This document shows positions 7,757-16,800 of a stretch of DNA of 52,037 nucleotides, piece after piece; positions within the stretch are counted from its first letter, which is position 1, and each line of letters starts with the position of its first letter. Where the stretch lies: the NCBI GenBank assembly GCA_934504345.1, contig CAKSVR010000012.1, positions 1 through 52,037 on the forward strand, in the 5' to 3' direction. The position numbers and the translations under genes were made by a program. Under the pieces are notes generated by a model. It was not told the DNA's origin. It did not search any database and was given only the letters and a program-made list of their open reading frames with translations. Source of the stretch: an uncultured Agathobaculum sp. (lineage in GTDB: Bacteria; Bacillota; Clostridia; Oscillospirales; Butyricicoccaceae).

Positions 7757-7785
7757 ATTGTATCGGTTTTCGATGGTTTTGTCAA
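7757..7785 (-). promoter_or_regulatory. Promoter of the THUMP methyltransferase
   Basis: Minus-strand TTGACA (7780-7785), 17 bp, TACAAT (7757-7762). Confidence 0.75.
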
Positions 7786-7819
7786 GATTTCGAACAAAGC
7801 AGGCGGATTTTGATTTGCG

Positions 7820-8459
7820 AAGCCGCTCTCCGGCGCACACGAGGCGTGTGCGCGCTGCGCCCTTTCCGGGCGACAGCCCATTTTCCTGCACCCGTTCTCC
7901 GGTGCAACCGAGTTGCGGAGCAATACGCCGTTTCCGGGCTGGGATTTCGCCGCTTGCGAGCGGCGGGAACGTTGCGCCGCCCCGGCGCTGGGGCAAAAAG
8001 GGAGGGACACCTACGGTTTCCCTCCCTCTTTGAACTCCTACCTTTCCCTCAGCAGCCTCGCGAACGAGCCTTGCGGCTCTACTTCGTAAGTAACTCGCAT
8101 ATAGGAACGGGTATCGGCTCCCGTTTTCCGCGCTGTCGCGGCGTGTTCGCGGCAGATTGCACTGGTTTTGCGTAAATACTGCCGCAGAGCTCTAACGGCT
8201 TGAGCGCAGCCGAGGGAGGAATGGTCGGCGTTAAGCCGAGCCTACGAGGTGGTAGCGGTACTGCCGTTCTCTTTTTTTCGGTCCCGAGCAGAAATAGGAA
8301 CGGCGCAGCCGTTCCGTGCGCCGACTTAGGAACAAAGGGAAAGTTGGAGTCCCAAGAGGATAGCACTCATTAAATCCGCGCACGGCGCGGGAATAAGGTT
8401 TAGCAGCCTACGGGCAAAACCGTAGGTTGTCTATCCTTTTAGCCCCGCGCGGGAGCGCC
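7820..8459. repeat. Large structured non-coding repeat, copy A
   Basis: This gene-free region matches 47821-48340 over most of its length. Shared landmarks in order are two G+C-rich units with ACGAG/AATACGCCGTT; a hairpin with a 13-base ACACC...GTTT loop (7999-8027); a conserved stretch around GAACGAGCCTT and CGTAAGTAACTCGCAT; GGAACGGGTATCGG; CAGATTGCACTGG; a hairpin with T7 (8253-8277); a GGAACGG/CCGTTCC hairpin (8297-8315); and CCTACGG/CCGTAGG (8406-8426). The stem of the first hairpin differs from copy B at two positions on each side but stays fully paired. The right inverted arm seen in copy B is missing here, and the spoVB stop codon follows. Confidence 0.85.
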
Positions 8460-8468
8460 AATCCCGCA

Positions 8469-10028
8469 TCACCACAAGAACAGCGGCAGCACCACCGGCT
8501 TCTCCACCCGATGTGCGAGATACCGCCCGAGCCTTACGCCGAACAGCCGCAGCACCAGCAGATACAGCACGAGCGAACTCAGCAGCGCCGCCGCGGCCGC
8601 CGTCACGGTGCTGCCGAACCGCCCCGCGAACGTCTGCGCGAAAAACCGCGTCCACAGGAAAACCGCCGCGCCGCACAACACCGGCACGCCGAACCGCCGG
8701 AACGGTTTCAGCCGGAACGCCGTCCGCCGGTGCAGGATGCACAGGTTGACCGCCGCCGCACCCAGTCCGGTCAGCAGCATGGCCAGCAGGTAGCCGTAAA
8801 TGCCGAGTGTCGGCCTCGCGCACCAGCGGTACAGCAGCGCCAGCTGGCACAGCTCCGCACCGATGGCTGTTGCCACGTTCCACCGCTGCAAACCGAGCGC
8901 ATTGAGCAGGCTGCCCGTTGCCATCTGGTAGTACGCCGCTATGGCCGCTGCGCCGAGCAGTGCGGCGTAGTCCGCAGTGAGCGGCTGACCGAAGAACAGC
9001 TCGCTCAGGCGCGGCGCGAGCGGCACGAGCACCGCCGTGGCCGGTATGCCGATGAAGCCCACCGTCGTGACGGCCCGCCCGGTCAGCACGCGCACGCGGG
9101 CGTGTTCGCGGACGGCCTGCGCCGCTGTGACAGCGGGCAGCAGCGCCGTACACACCGAGCTGATGAACGCCGCCGGGAACAGCAGCAGCGGCATCGCCAT
9201 GCCCGAGATGACACCCAGCGCGGAGAGCGCCTGCTCGTAGCTCAGACCCGCCGCCATGAGCCGCTGCGGCAGCAGCACCGCGCCCGCCGAGCCGAGCATA
9301 TTCCCGATCAGCGCCGAGGCGGACAGCGGCGCGGCAATGCCGAAAAATGAACCGGCAAGTGCCCTGTCAGGCCGCGTAAGACGGATATGCCGCATATTCC
9401 GGCAGAACAGCCGCGTGAGAAACAGCGCGCTGAAGATCTCGCTGCAAACCATGCCCGCAAAGATGAGCATGGCGATCTTCCCGTAGTCCGTGCCGCCGTA
9501 CTCGTATAACAGAAAGCTGACCGCGAGGATGCGGACGAGCTGCTCACCGACCTCGGCGCAGGCCGTGTACTGCACCTGCTCGAGCCCGATAAACAGCGAC
9601 TTGAAGATGTTCTCCACGCCGGTGAGCGCCAGACACAGCAGCATATACGGGAACGCGCGGGCGCAGCGCCCGTCACCGAGCAGCGTTTCCGCGATGCCGC
9701 TGCCGCACAGCAGCACCACCGCCGCGCATCCGGCCGCCAGCACGAAAAACGCACGGAACGCCAGCCGCAGCACCGCGCCCAGCCGTCCGCTCTCGCCGCG
9801 CGCCTCGCACGCCGCGCTCAGCCGCGAACACGCAGTCGTCACACCGGACAGGCAGCCGGCATTCAGCACCAGATACACCGAGTTGACCAGCCGGTACACG
9901 CCGAGGCCCTCCGCGCCCGCAAAGCGGCTGAGCACCACGCGGTAAACAAAGCCGAGCACCTGCAAAAGCACGTTGCCGCAGGCAAGGATGCCCGCCGCAT
10001 ATAGAATTGTTCCCTTTTTGATGTGCAC
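8469..10028 (-). CDS. SpoVB-like polysaccharide/lipid flippase (MOP superfamily)
   Basis: 519 residues with about 14 hydrophobic segments. The start is GTG 10028, with AAGGAG 8 bases upstream. The N-terminus (ILACGNVLLQVLGFVYRVVLSRFAGAEGLGVYRLVNSVYLV) is characteristic of the SpoVB/MurJ-like branch of the MOP flippases. SpoVB acts in spore cortex synthesis in spore formers, probably moving lipid-linked precursors across the membrane. Whether this host sporulates cannot be told from the window. It has no obvious operon partner: repeat copy A lies downstream and an inverted-repeat element upstream. Confidence 0.8.
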   Translation of the reverse strand: MHIKKGTILYAAGILACGNVLLQVLGFVYRVVLSRFAGAEGLGVYRLVNSVYLVLNAGCLSGVTTACSRLSAACEARGESGRLGAVLRLAFRAFFVLAAGCAAVVLLCGSGIAETLLGDGRCARAFPYMLLCLALTGVENIFKSLFIGLEQVQYTACAEVGEQLVRILAVSFLLYEYGGTDYGKIAMLIFAGMVCSEIFSALFLTRLFCRNMRHIRLTRPDRALAGSFFGIAAPLSASALIGNMLGSAGAVLLPQRLMAAGLSYEQALSALGVISGMAMPLLLFPAAFISSVCTALLPAVTAAQAVREHARVRVLTGRAVTTVGFIGIPATAVLVPLAPRLSELFFGQPLTADYAALLGAAAIAAYYQMATGSLLNALGLQRWNVATAIGAELCQLALLYRWCARPTLGIYGYLLAMLLTGLGAAAVNLCILHRRTAFRLKPFRRFGVPVLCGAAVFLWTRFFAQTFAGRFGSTVTAAAAALLSSLVLYLLVLRLFGVRLGRYLAHRVEKPVVLPLFLW

Positions 10029-10045
10029 GGCGGCAACTCCTTAAA

Positions 10046-10173
10046 TTCAAAGTGGAGAGTGAGGAGTGGAGAGTGGAGATGATGCGGCGCTTCGTGTCCT
10101 ATGCAATCATCGCGCTTTGCGCGATACCGCATCTTCACTCTCAGCTCTCCACTCTTCACTCTTCACTTTCCAA
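10046..10173. repeat. Palindromic element with GAGAGTG-rich arms
   Basis: The left arm (about 10049-10095, repeated GAGAGTGGAG-type words) is the imperfect reverse complement of the right arm (about 10125-10172, CTCTCCACTCTTCACTC words). A small ATCGCG/CGCGAT hairpin sits in the centre. Arms of the same kind occur at 34256-34439. It looks like a MITE or intergenic repeat unit between spoVB and the deacetylase gene. Confidence 0.65.
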
Positions 10174-10202
10174 ATCCTATGCCCAAGCGCCGCCTGTTAT
10201 GC

Positions 10203-10231
10203 TTGCTTTTCCCTGCCGGATTCGGTATGAT
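10203..10231 (+). promoter_or_regulatory. Promoter of the deacetylase gene
   Basis: TTGCTT (10203-10208), 17 bp, TATGAT (10226-10231), ending 44 bases before the start codon. Confidence 0.6.
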
Positions 10232-10275
10232 TAAGGTAAGGACAGACCATCGGCAAAATGGCAGGAGGAGATTCT

Positions 10276-11469
10276 ATGACAAAACGGAAAAAGCGGTTTC
10301 TCTGTGCAGTTCTGGCGCTCGGCATGACGGTTTTGTCCGCCGGTGCGACCAACTGGGGATTATGGTACGGCAACGGCGTACACCAGCCGCCGAACGGCGA
10401 GGACACGGTGCAGACACTCGCGCAGTACGGCGCGTATTACATGGGCAGTGCGAGTGAAAAGACCCTCTATCTCACCTTTGACTGCGGCTACGAGAACGGC
10501 AACACAGCCAAGATCCTCGACACACTCAAAAAGCAGCACGTTCCCGGCGCGTTCTTCGTGGTGGGACATTATCTGGAGGCCGCGCCCGCGCTCGTGAAGC
10601 GCATGGTCAGCGAGGGCCATCTGGTGGGCAACCACACGAACAATCATCCCAACATGAGCAAGGTGGGCTATGAGCGCTTCACCGCCGAGCTGACCAGCCT
10701 TGCCGACCAGTACAAGGCGCTGACCGGCCGCACCATCGACCCGTTCTACCGGCCGCCGGAGGGCGCATACACCTACGACAATCTGCGCTGGGCGCAGTCG
10801 CTCGGCTACCACACTACCCTGTGGAGCGTGGCTCACGCCGACTGGGATCCGGCCAGCCAGCCCTCCCCTGCTTCGGCAAAGCAGCTCGTGCGCCAGCGCA
10901 CCCACAACGGTGCCATCATCCTGCTGCACGCGGTATCCTCCACGAATGCCGCCATTCTGGACGACCTTATCACCCAGTGGAAGGCCGAGGGCTACACGTT
11001 TAAGGCGCTCTCCTCCCTGCCGGGCATCGCAAATCCAACGGTTTCCGCCATCCCGAACAACGCGGCGTTCGCGGTGGACGACACGGCGTTCACACCGACC
11101 GCGTATCTCATCGACCGCGCGAACTACGTCAAGCTGCGCGATGCAGCACAGGCGCTTGCCGGTTCGAGCAAGGCGTTCTCCATCGACTACGACGCGCAGA
11201 CCGACAGCGTGGCGCTGACCTCGGGCGCGGCGTACCTCCCGCTCGGCACCGAGCTGACCGGCCCGCGCGATGCGGCCTGTGTGCAGGCGCATACCGGCTC
11301 GCAGAGGCTCACGCTCGACGGCGAGGCGCTCACACTCTCGACCTACCGCATCGACGGCGCAAACTATGTCAAGCTGCGCGAGCTGGCCGAGGCGCTCGGC
11401 TGCGGCATCGGCTACAATGCCGACACCCGCGCTGTTACGCTCCTGCCCGGCGAAGCCTGCGCCGAATGA
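10276..11469 (+). CDS. PdaA-like polysaccharide deacetylase with C-terminal stalk-type repeats
   Basis: 397 residues. ATG 10276 follows AGGAGGAG by 5 bases. A signal peptide occupies residues 1-24. The NodB-type deacetylase domain has TLYLTFDCGYENG (Asp69; PdaA has DN at this place rather than DD), the zinc ligands His120 and His124 in GNHTNNHP, RPPEGAY, and LLH in AIILLHAVSS. PdaA enzymes remove N-acetyl groups from N-acetylmuramic acid on the way to muramic-delta-lactam in spore cortex. The C-terminal about 130 residues contain two similar units (YLIDRANYVKLRDAAQAL and YRIDGANYVKLRELAEAL), matching copper-amine-oxidase-N-like stalk domains that probably bind wall polymer. A strong terminator follows. 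Confidence 0.85.
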   Translation: MTKRKKRFLCAVLALGMTVLSAGATNWGLWYGNGVHQPPNGEDTVQTLAQYGAYYMGSASEKTLYLTFDCGYENGNTAKILDTLKKQHVPGAFFVVGHYLEAAPALVKRMVSEGHLVGNHTNNHPNMSKVGYERFTAELTSLADQYKALTGRTIDPFYRPPEGAYTYDNLRWAQSLGYHTTLWSVAHADWDPASQPSPASAKQLVRQRTHNGAIILLHAVSSTNAAILDDLITQWKAEGYTFKALSSLPGIANPTVSAIPNNAAFAVDDTAFTPTAYLIDRANYVKLRDAAQALAGSSKAFSIDYDAQTDSVALTSGAAYLPLGTELTGPRDAACVQAHTGSQRLTLDGEALTLSTYRIDGANYVKLRELAEALGCGIGYNADTRAVTLLPGEACAE

Positions 11470-11479
11470 CCTCCCGCAG

Positions 11480-11521
11480 ACCGTTCCGCTCCGCTTTTCG
11501 GCGGCGGAACGGTTTCTTTTT
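11480..11521 (+). terminator. Terminator of the deacetylase gene
   Basis: ACCGTTCCGC (11480-11489) pairs with GCGGAACGGT (11504-11513), followed by TTCTTTTT. Confidence 0.85.
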
Positions 11522-11548
11522 GCCCGATTTTATGCTATACTATATAAT
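11520..11548 (+). promoter_or_regulatory. Promoter of the jetABC operon
   Basis: TTGCCC (11520-11525), 17 bp, TATAAT (11543-11548). The -10 box ends 4 bases before a palindromic MITE, so the transcript would begin with the MITE sequence. Confidence 0.6.
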
Positions 11549-11552
11549 TGTG

Positions 11553-11719
11553 TAAGGCAATACCGCATAATTGAACAAGAGTGATTTGCGAGTAAATTTT
11601 GCGTACTGACGAGGCACAGTTTTGCGGTAATACTTGATGTATTACCGTGAAACTGCAACAAAGTCAGGACACAAAATTTCCGCAAAGCACCGCCGCTTTA
11701 ATTGTGCGGTGTTGCCTTA
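11553..11719. repeat. 167-bp palindromic MITE in the jetA leader
   Basis: The ends are inverted repeats: 11553-11572 (TAAGGCAATACCGCATAATT) matches the reverse complement of 11700-11719 at 18 of 20 positions. The interior also folds back, with GTAATAC/GTATTAC at the tip, CAGTTTTGCG against the downstream GTGAAACTG, and ATTTTGCG against ACAAAATTT. It has no coding capacity. It fits a miniature inverted-repeat transposable element, here sitting between the -10 box and the jetA ribosome site. Confidence 0.8.
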
Positions 11720-11740
11720 AGTATAGGAATCGATACGGAG

Positions 11741-13237
11741 GTGAACATCATCCAACCCGTCAAGAACTTTTTCGATTTTGCCGATCCGCGCTTTTTCTCC
11801 GTGCTGGCGCGGCAGAACCGGCGCTTTTACGCGGACTGCATCGTTGAGCTGTACCGCTATGTGACCCTGATGACCTCGTTCTGCTCACAGGAGGATGCCA
11901 TCACGGTGCTGGCGGCGGTCGAGAGCCGCTACAACGGCCGACTGGAGCAGGAGGATCTGCTCTCCGACCTCGAGCCCGCCGAGGCGGAGCAGCTGCGCGA
12001 GCCGCTGCTCGAATCGAGTGGTGTGCCTACGCCGCGCTACGTCTACCGCAGACTCAAGGCCTGCGGCTGGATCGAGGAGGTGTACAGCAGCCGCCGTCGG
12101 CAGCTGACCGTGTTCTTCACCACCGTGGGCGACAGCATCGCCGCGCGTATGCTGGACACCGTCAGCCGCGCGGACAAGGTCGCGCTCGGCGGCTATGTAC
12201 GCAACATCATCTCCGACCTTGAGGCCGTCAAGACCGCCGCGCATCCGTATTCGGACGGGCTCCGGCTTGCGATGGAGGCCGCGCAGAACCTGATGCGCGA
12301 CTTCCGCAGTGTCATCACCGAGATCAGCAGCGATATTGAGGCGCTCACCCGCACCTCGCAGGACACCGATGCAGGCGTGCAGACGTTCATGCAGTTCAAC
12401 GCCAAGTACGCGCACGGCGTGCTCTCCCGCGTGCAGCAGGACGAGTATATGTCCCCGGCCGATATGGCGCGCATCGCCATCCTGCTCGACGACATCCTCG
12501 ACTCCGCCGAGCAGGAGGACGAGGGCTTTTTCCACCGTCTGACCGACAACGTGCAGGACAGCTACGGCCTCGCCGAGGACGATGCCGCACAGGTCGTGCG
12601 TACCACCATCGACGCCATCCGGCGCATCCTGCTCGAGGAATATGACGAGCTGGTTTCCGAGCTGGCGGGCGGCGAGGCGGATTTCCTCGAGCGCGCCCAG
12701 CGCGTGGTCATCTCCCAGCTGGGCGACCGCTCGTTCGCGGCCAAGCTGCTGTACTGCTTCTCCGTGCTGCGCGTGCAGCTGGACAGCGAAGCAGCTTCTC
12801 CGGCCTTTGCGGCGCTCGCGGACGGCATCGGCCTGCCCGATGTGGCCTCGCTCGAGAGCGATTCACTCTACCGGCCCAAATCCGCGCCGCGCCCGGTTTC
12901 CGCCGCATACGACACCGTGGAGGACATCGACCTTGACGCACTGCGCGCGCACGAGCGCGAACACACGCTCACCCGCCCGTTCTCCATCCGCAAGGCAAAT
13001 GAGTTTGCCGACAGGCTGCTCGACGGCCGCGACGAAGCGCTGTCCTCCGAGATCGACCTGTCCACGCTCGACGGACGGCGGCAGTATGTCAATCTGTATC
13101 TCTGTCAGGACACCGGCGACCAGTTCCGCTACCGCATCGAAACCGTTGCGGACAGCGCCGGAGAACCGGTCTATCTGACCGCCGGCGGGCAGAAACGCCC
13201 GCTTTACCGCATCAAAAGGAGGAAACCCCGTGTTTGA
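11741..13237 (+). CDS. jetA: Wadjet JetA-like protein (MukF/kleisin-like, DUF5716 type)
   Basis: About 498 residues. The core start (NIIQPVKNFFDFADPRFFSVLARQNRRFYADCIVELYRY) matches the N-terminal winged-helix part of JetA proteins. RYVYRRLKACGWIEEVYSSRRRQLTVFFTTVG is a winged-helix DNA-binding-like unit, and the middle is helical. JetA is the kleisin-like subunit that bridges the JetC ATPase heads and binds JetB. No ATG exists near the true start. GTG 11741 is the only standard start close by, but it overlaps the GGAGG at 11737-11741, which is better spaced for the ATC codons at 11747 and 11750. A TTG at 11702 lies in the MITE and lacks a ribosome site. It overlaps jetB by 8 bases. Confidence 0.8.
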   Translation: MNIIQPVKNFFDFADPRFFSVLARQNRRFYADCIVELYRYVTLMTSFCSQEDAITVLAAVESRYNGRLEQEDLLSDLEPAEAEQLREPLLESSGVPTPRYVYRRLKACGWIEEVYSSRRRQLTVFFTTVGDSIAARMLDTVSRADKVALGGYVRNIISDLEAVKTAAHPYSDGLRLAMEAAQNLMRDFRSVITEISSDIEALTRTSQDTDAGVQTFMQFNAKYAHGVLSRVQQDEYMSPADMARIAILLDDILDSAEQEDEGFFHRLTDNVQDSYGLAEDDAAQVVRTTIDAIRRILLEEYDELVSELAGGEADFLERAQRVVISQLGDRSFAAKLLYCFSVLRVQLDSEAASPAFAALADGIGLPDVASLESDSLYRPKSAPRPVSAAYDTVEDIDLDALRAHEREHTLTRPFSIRKANEFADRLLDGRDEALSSEIDLSTLDGRRQYVNLYLCQDTGDQFRYRIETVADSAGEPVYLTAGGQKRPLYRIKRRKPRV

Positions 13238-13880
13238 CCGTGACGAAATGACCGACGAGGAAACGCGCCGCGCCAGCGAGCTCATGCAGCGGCTGTTCGC
13301 TGAAAAGTGCATCGTGCCGATGAAGGATGCCGCCTCCAAGGCCGATTTCGAATTTATCTGCCGCCACCGCGCCTATTTTGAAGAGCTCATGGCGCGCTGC
13401 GGCTTCGAGCTTTACATCGTTTCCGCGCAGGGAAAGGAGGTCGCGGGCTTCCGCGCGCTGTCCCCGCGCAACCGGATGCGGCTGAAGAAGAAAATGTCGC
13501 TCACCATCCTCTATCTGCGCTACCGCTACGAGGAGGCCGCCGCCTCGGTTTCCCGGGCGCTGGCCGGTGAGCAGGAGGTGACGGTTTCGGTCAGCGAACT
13601 GCTCGGCGATGTCATCGCGGACAAGAAATCCGGCTACGCGCTGCACTTCGAGCGTGACATCCTGGCGATCCTGCGCCAGCTCGAGCAGTACAATCTCATC
13701 GAGCTGCGCCTGCCGCGCGGCGGCGGCCCGGACGAGCAGACCATCCGCATCCTGCCGAGCATCCGCACCGTGCTCGAGCGCGGCACGGTCGAAACGCTGA
13801 GCGAACTGCTCCGGACCTACTACAACGAAACCTCCAAGCGGCAGCAGCTCGATGCAGACGAAACGGAGGACGAAGCATGA
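13230..13880 (+). CDS. jetB: Wadjet JetB-like protein (MukE-like, DUF4194)
   Basis: 216 residues. GTG 13230 follows AAAAGGAGG and overlaps the jetA stop; the jetB stop overlaps the jetC ATG (ATGA). The layout (ELMQRLFAEKCIVPMKDAASKADFEFICRHRAYFEELM, then LSPRNRMRLKKKMSLTILYLRYRYEE, then LLGDVIADKKSGYALHFERDILAILRQLEQYNLIEL) matches the two winged-helix modules of DUF4194/JetB. In Wadjet and MukBEF complexes this subunit dimerises on the kleisin and supports DNA loading. Tight coupling to both neighbours shows the three proteins form one complex. Confidence 0.82.
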   Translation: MFDRDEMTDEETRRASELMQRLFAEKCIVPMKDAASKADFEFICRHRAYFEELMARCGFELYIVSAQGKEVAGFRALSPRNRMRLKKKMSLTILYLRYRYEEAAASVSRALAGEQEVTVSVSELLGDVIADKKSGYALHFERDILAILRQLEQYNLIELRLPRGGGPDEQTIRILPSIRTVLERGTVETLSELLRTYYNETSKRQQLDADETEDEA

Positions 13881-16800
13881 AACTGAACGCGCAAAACCCG
13901 AAGGCCATCGTCATCTCGCACCTGCATCTGGTCGGCTGGCACTGGCTGAGCGACAGCCGCACGCTGCCCATCGACGGCTCGGTGTTCATCACCGGCAAGA
14001 ACGGCGCGGGCAAGTCCACCGTGCTCGATGCGTTCCGTCTGCTGTTCCTTTTGCAGACCAAGTGGCAGAAAAAGGGCAAAAAGGTGCGCCCGGTCGAGTC
14101 GTTCGTGCGCGGCACCATCAACGAGAGCGCCGCAGACGGCCCGAGCTGCAAGCGCCCGGACAAGGCCACGACCCACGTTGCCGCCGAGCTGCACGACCTC
14201 GCGGAGAACCGGTACATCGTCATCGGCGTGTGCGCGCAGATGGAGCCGATGGACGACCGCGCCGAGGTCAAATGGTGGTACGCCGAGGAGCACCGCCTCG
14301 CGGATTTCCCGCTGCTGCGCGAGGAGAACGGAAAACAGCTCGTGCTCCCGCTCGAGGACATCCTCGCCCAGCCGAACGGCGAAGCCATCACGGTATGCCG
14401 CACCGCCACCGAGGCCAAAAAGAAATGGAGCGTGCTGTTCGGCCTGACCGACAACTACGTCGGCGATGACAAGGCGTTCGCTGAGTGGGTCAAGATCGAA
14501 ACCGCCGGCATCTCCATCGACGGCAAGGAAAATGTCGGCGATATTGACCGGTTCATCAAGGATTTCGTGCTCCAGCGCAACCCGGAGAAGATCAAACAGC
14601 AGCAGCAGGAAACCGAGGCGTTCCGCGACCATTACAGCCGCTTTGCCGAAACCCGCAAGGTGCTCGAGGCCCGTCAGGCCGAGGCCGCTGTGCTCGATGC
14701 GCTGCGGCAGCTGGATGAGCAGTACCGGCAGGCCGACCGCGAGGAGGCGCAGCTGCACATCGCCGCAGCGCTGGCCGAGCGCGACCGTTTGGAGGCTGAC
14801 CTGCACCGCGAGGAGCAGGCCCGCGATGAGGCCGCGCGGCAGACCGGCCGCCTTGAGGAGCAGCTTGCCGCCGCAAGCCGCGACCACGACACCTACACGC
14901 AGGCCATCCTGCGGCTGCGCGACAGCGATGAAGTCCGTGCGCTCGAGGGTCTGCGCGGCCGCAAACAGGAGGTTTCCGCTGCGCTCGACCGCGCAAAGGC
15001 CGCCGCGCACGATCTGTACAAAAATGTCGATTCGTGCGTGCGCCCGCTCGCGAACGATATGCGCGAGGTATTCGGCACACCGCTGGTCGATGCCGCGTTC
15101 CTCACCGCGTTCGGTGCGCCGGAAGATGCCTCGGCGGCGCTCGCACCCGCGCTGCGCCGTCTGCACAGCGACCTCGAGCAGGCGCTCCCGCAGCTGCGCG
15201 ACCGGCAGAATCAGCTCACCGCCGCCCGCCGCGACATCGAAAAGGAATGGAAGAGCGTTGCCGCCTCCATCCGCACGCTGGAAAAGGGCACGACCTCGGT
15301 GGACGAGGCCGGACGGCAGGCCGCACAGGTGCAGAGCGCCATCGCGGAGCAGTTCCGCGCGGAGGGCATCACGGACACGCCCATGCTGCTGTGCGACCTG
15401 ATGGACTACCGCGATGAATCGTGGGCCGAGGCCGCCGAGGCATACATGGGCCCGTATCGCTATGCGGTGTTCGTGCTGCCGCAGAACTATCTGCGCGCCG
15501 CGCAGATTTACAAGGAGCTCTGCCGCGCCGACCGAAAGCTGTTCGGCGTTACGCTCGTGGACACCTCCGCGCTCCCGATGGACGGCGGCACCGCGCCCGA
15601 CACCCTCCCGACGGTGTTCGACATCGAAAATCCCTATGCCCTCGCCTATGTGCGCTATTCCTACGGCAATGTAACGCTCGTGGACGATGCCGCCGCCATC
15701 TCCCGGCAGGCAGGCACGTTCCTTTCGCGCGATGGGATGCGGTACAGCCGGTTCAGCCTCCAGCGGATGCGCCCGGTGCAGCACAAGGTCATCGGCAAGG
15801 CCGCCCGTCAGCAGATGCTGCACGAGTTCCGCGCCCGCCAGAACGAGCTCAATACGTCCCTGCTCGACACCAAGAGTGCCGAGGCCCGCTGTCAGTCCAT
15901 CCTCAATCGCATGGACAGCAGCCGCTATCATGCATTCCGGCTGCACGCCGAGGAGCAGCTGCTCACCGGGGCGCAGACCGCCGCGCTCCGGCAGGAGCTG
16001 AACGCCGTCACCCGCGAGATCACCGATTTCAAGGGCAGCACGGCCTTGCAGAACATGGCCGAGCTCGAGGAAAAGCAGCGCCTGTGCCGCGAGAGCCGTC
16101 AGTCGCTCGAGAACGACATGGTGGCCGCCCGCGCACAGACCCAGCGCCACGAGGAGGAGGCCGCCCGCATCATGCAGGCGCAGACCGCGAACGATGCCGT
16201 GCTCGCTGACCTCGCGGCGCAGGATGCCACCGCCTACAACGGCGCGGTGCAGTTCTGGCAGGAGCTGCAATCCGGCACCCGCAAGGGCTTCAAAACACTC
16301 ACGCAGGAGTTCGAGCAGCGCATCAGCGACATCGGCCGCGACAAGGTGCTCCTGAACGAGCGCATGGCCTCCCGTCAGCGTGACTTCTGCGGCAGGGCCG
16401 CCGCCGATTATGACACGAACGGCGCAGCCTCCATGCCCGTTTACCTGAATATCGCGCAGAACTACGCGGTGGCCATCCTCGCGAAGCTGCAGGCACAGTG
16501 CTCGGAGAATGAAAAGACTGCCTACGAGTATTTCGAGCGCTCGGTGCTCTCCACTCCGAAAAAGGAGTACGATGCTGCCGCCGCAACGCTCAAAAAGATC
16601 AACGGCATCCTGAAAAAGCTGCCGTTCGAGGATATGGTATACTCGTTCGCGCCGCCGCAGCCCGCACCCGGCTATGAGGACTACTTCGAGATGCTGTTCT
16701 CCGCGGAGAACGAGGCCCGCACCGACCAGACCTCGCTGCTCGGCAATGCCTTTGACGAAAAGTACGGCGACACGCGCCGCCGCCTGTTCGACGAGCTCAT

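Noticed and set aside
7691..7996. N-terminal extension of the THUMP methyltransferase
   Set aside because: It would include the promoter and leader hairpin in coding DNA; ATG 7690 has a proper ribosome site and matches the family start.
8079..8366. 95-codon minus-strand frame in repeat copy A
   Set aside because: Lies within the structured repeat, is Arg/Pro/Leu-rich without domains, and has no ribosome site.
8427..9350. 307-codon plus-strand frame opposite spoVB
   Set aside because: Arg/Gln/His-rich shadow of a G+C-rich membrane protein gene.
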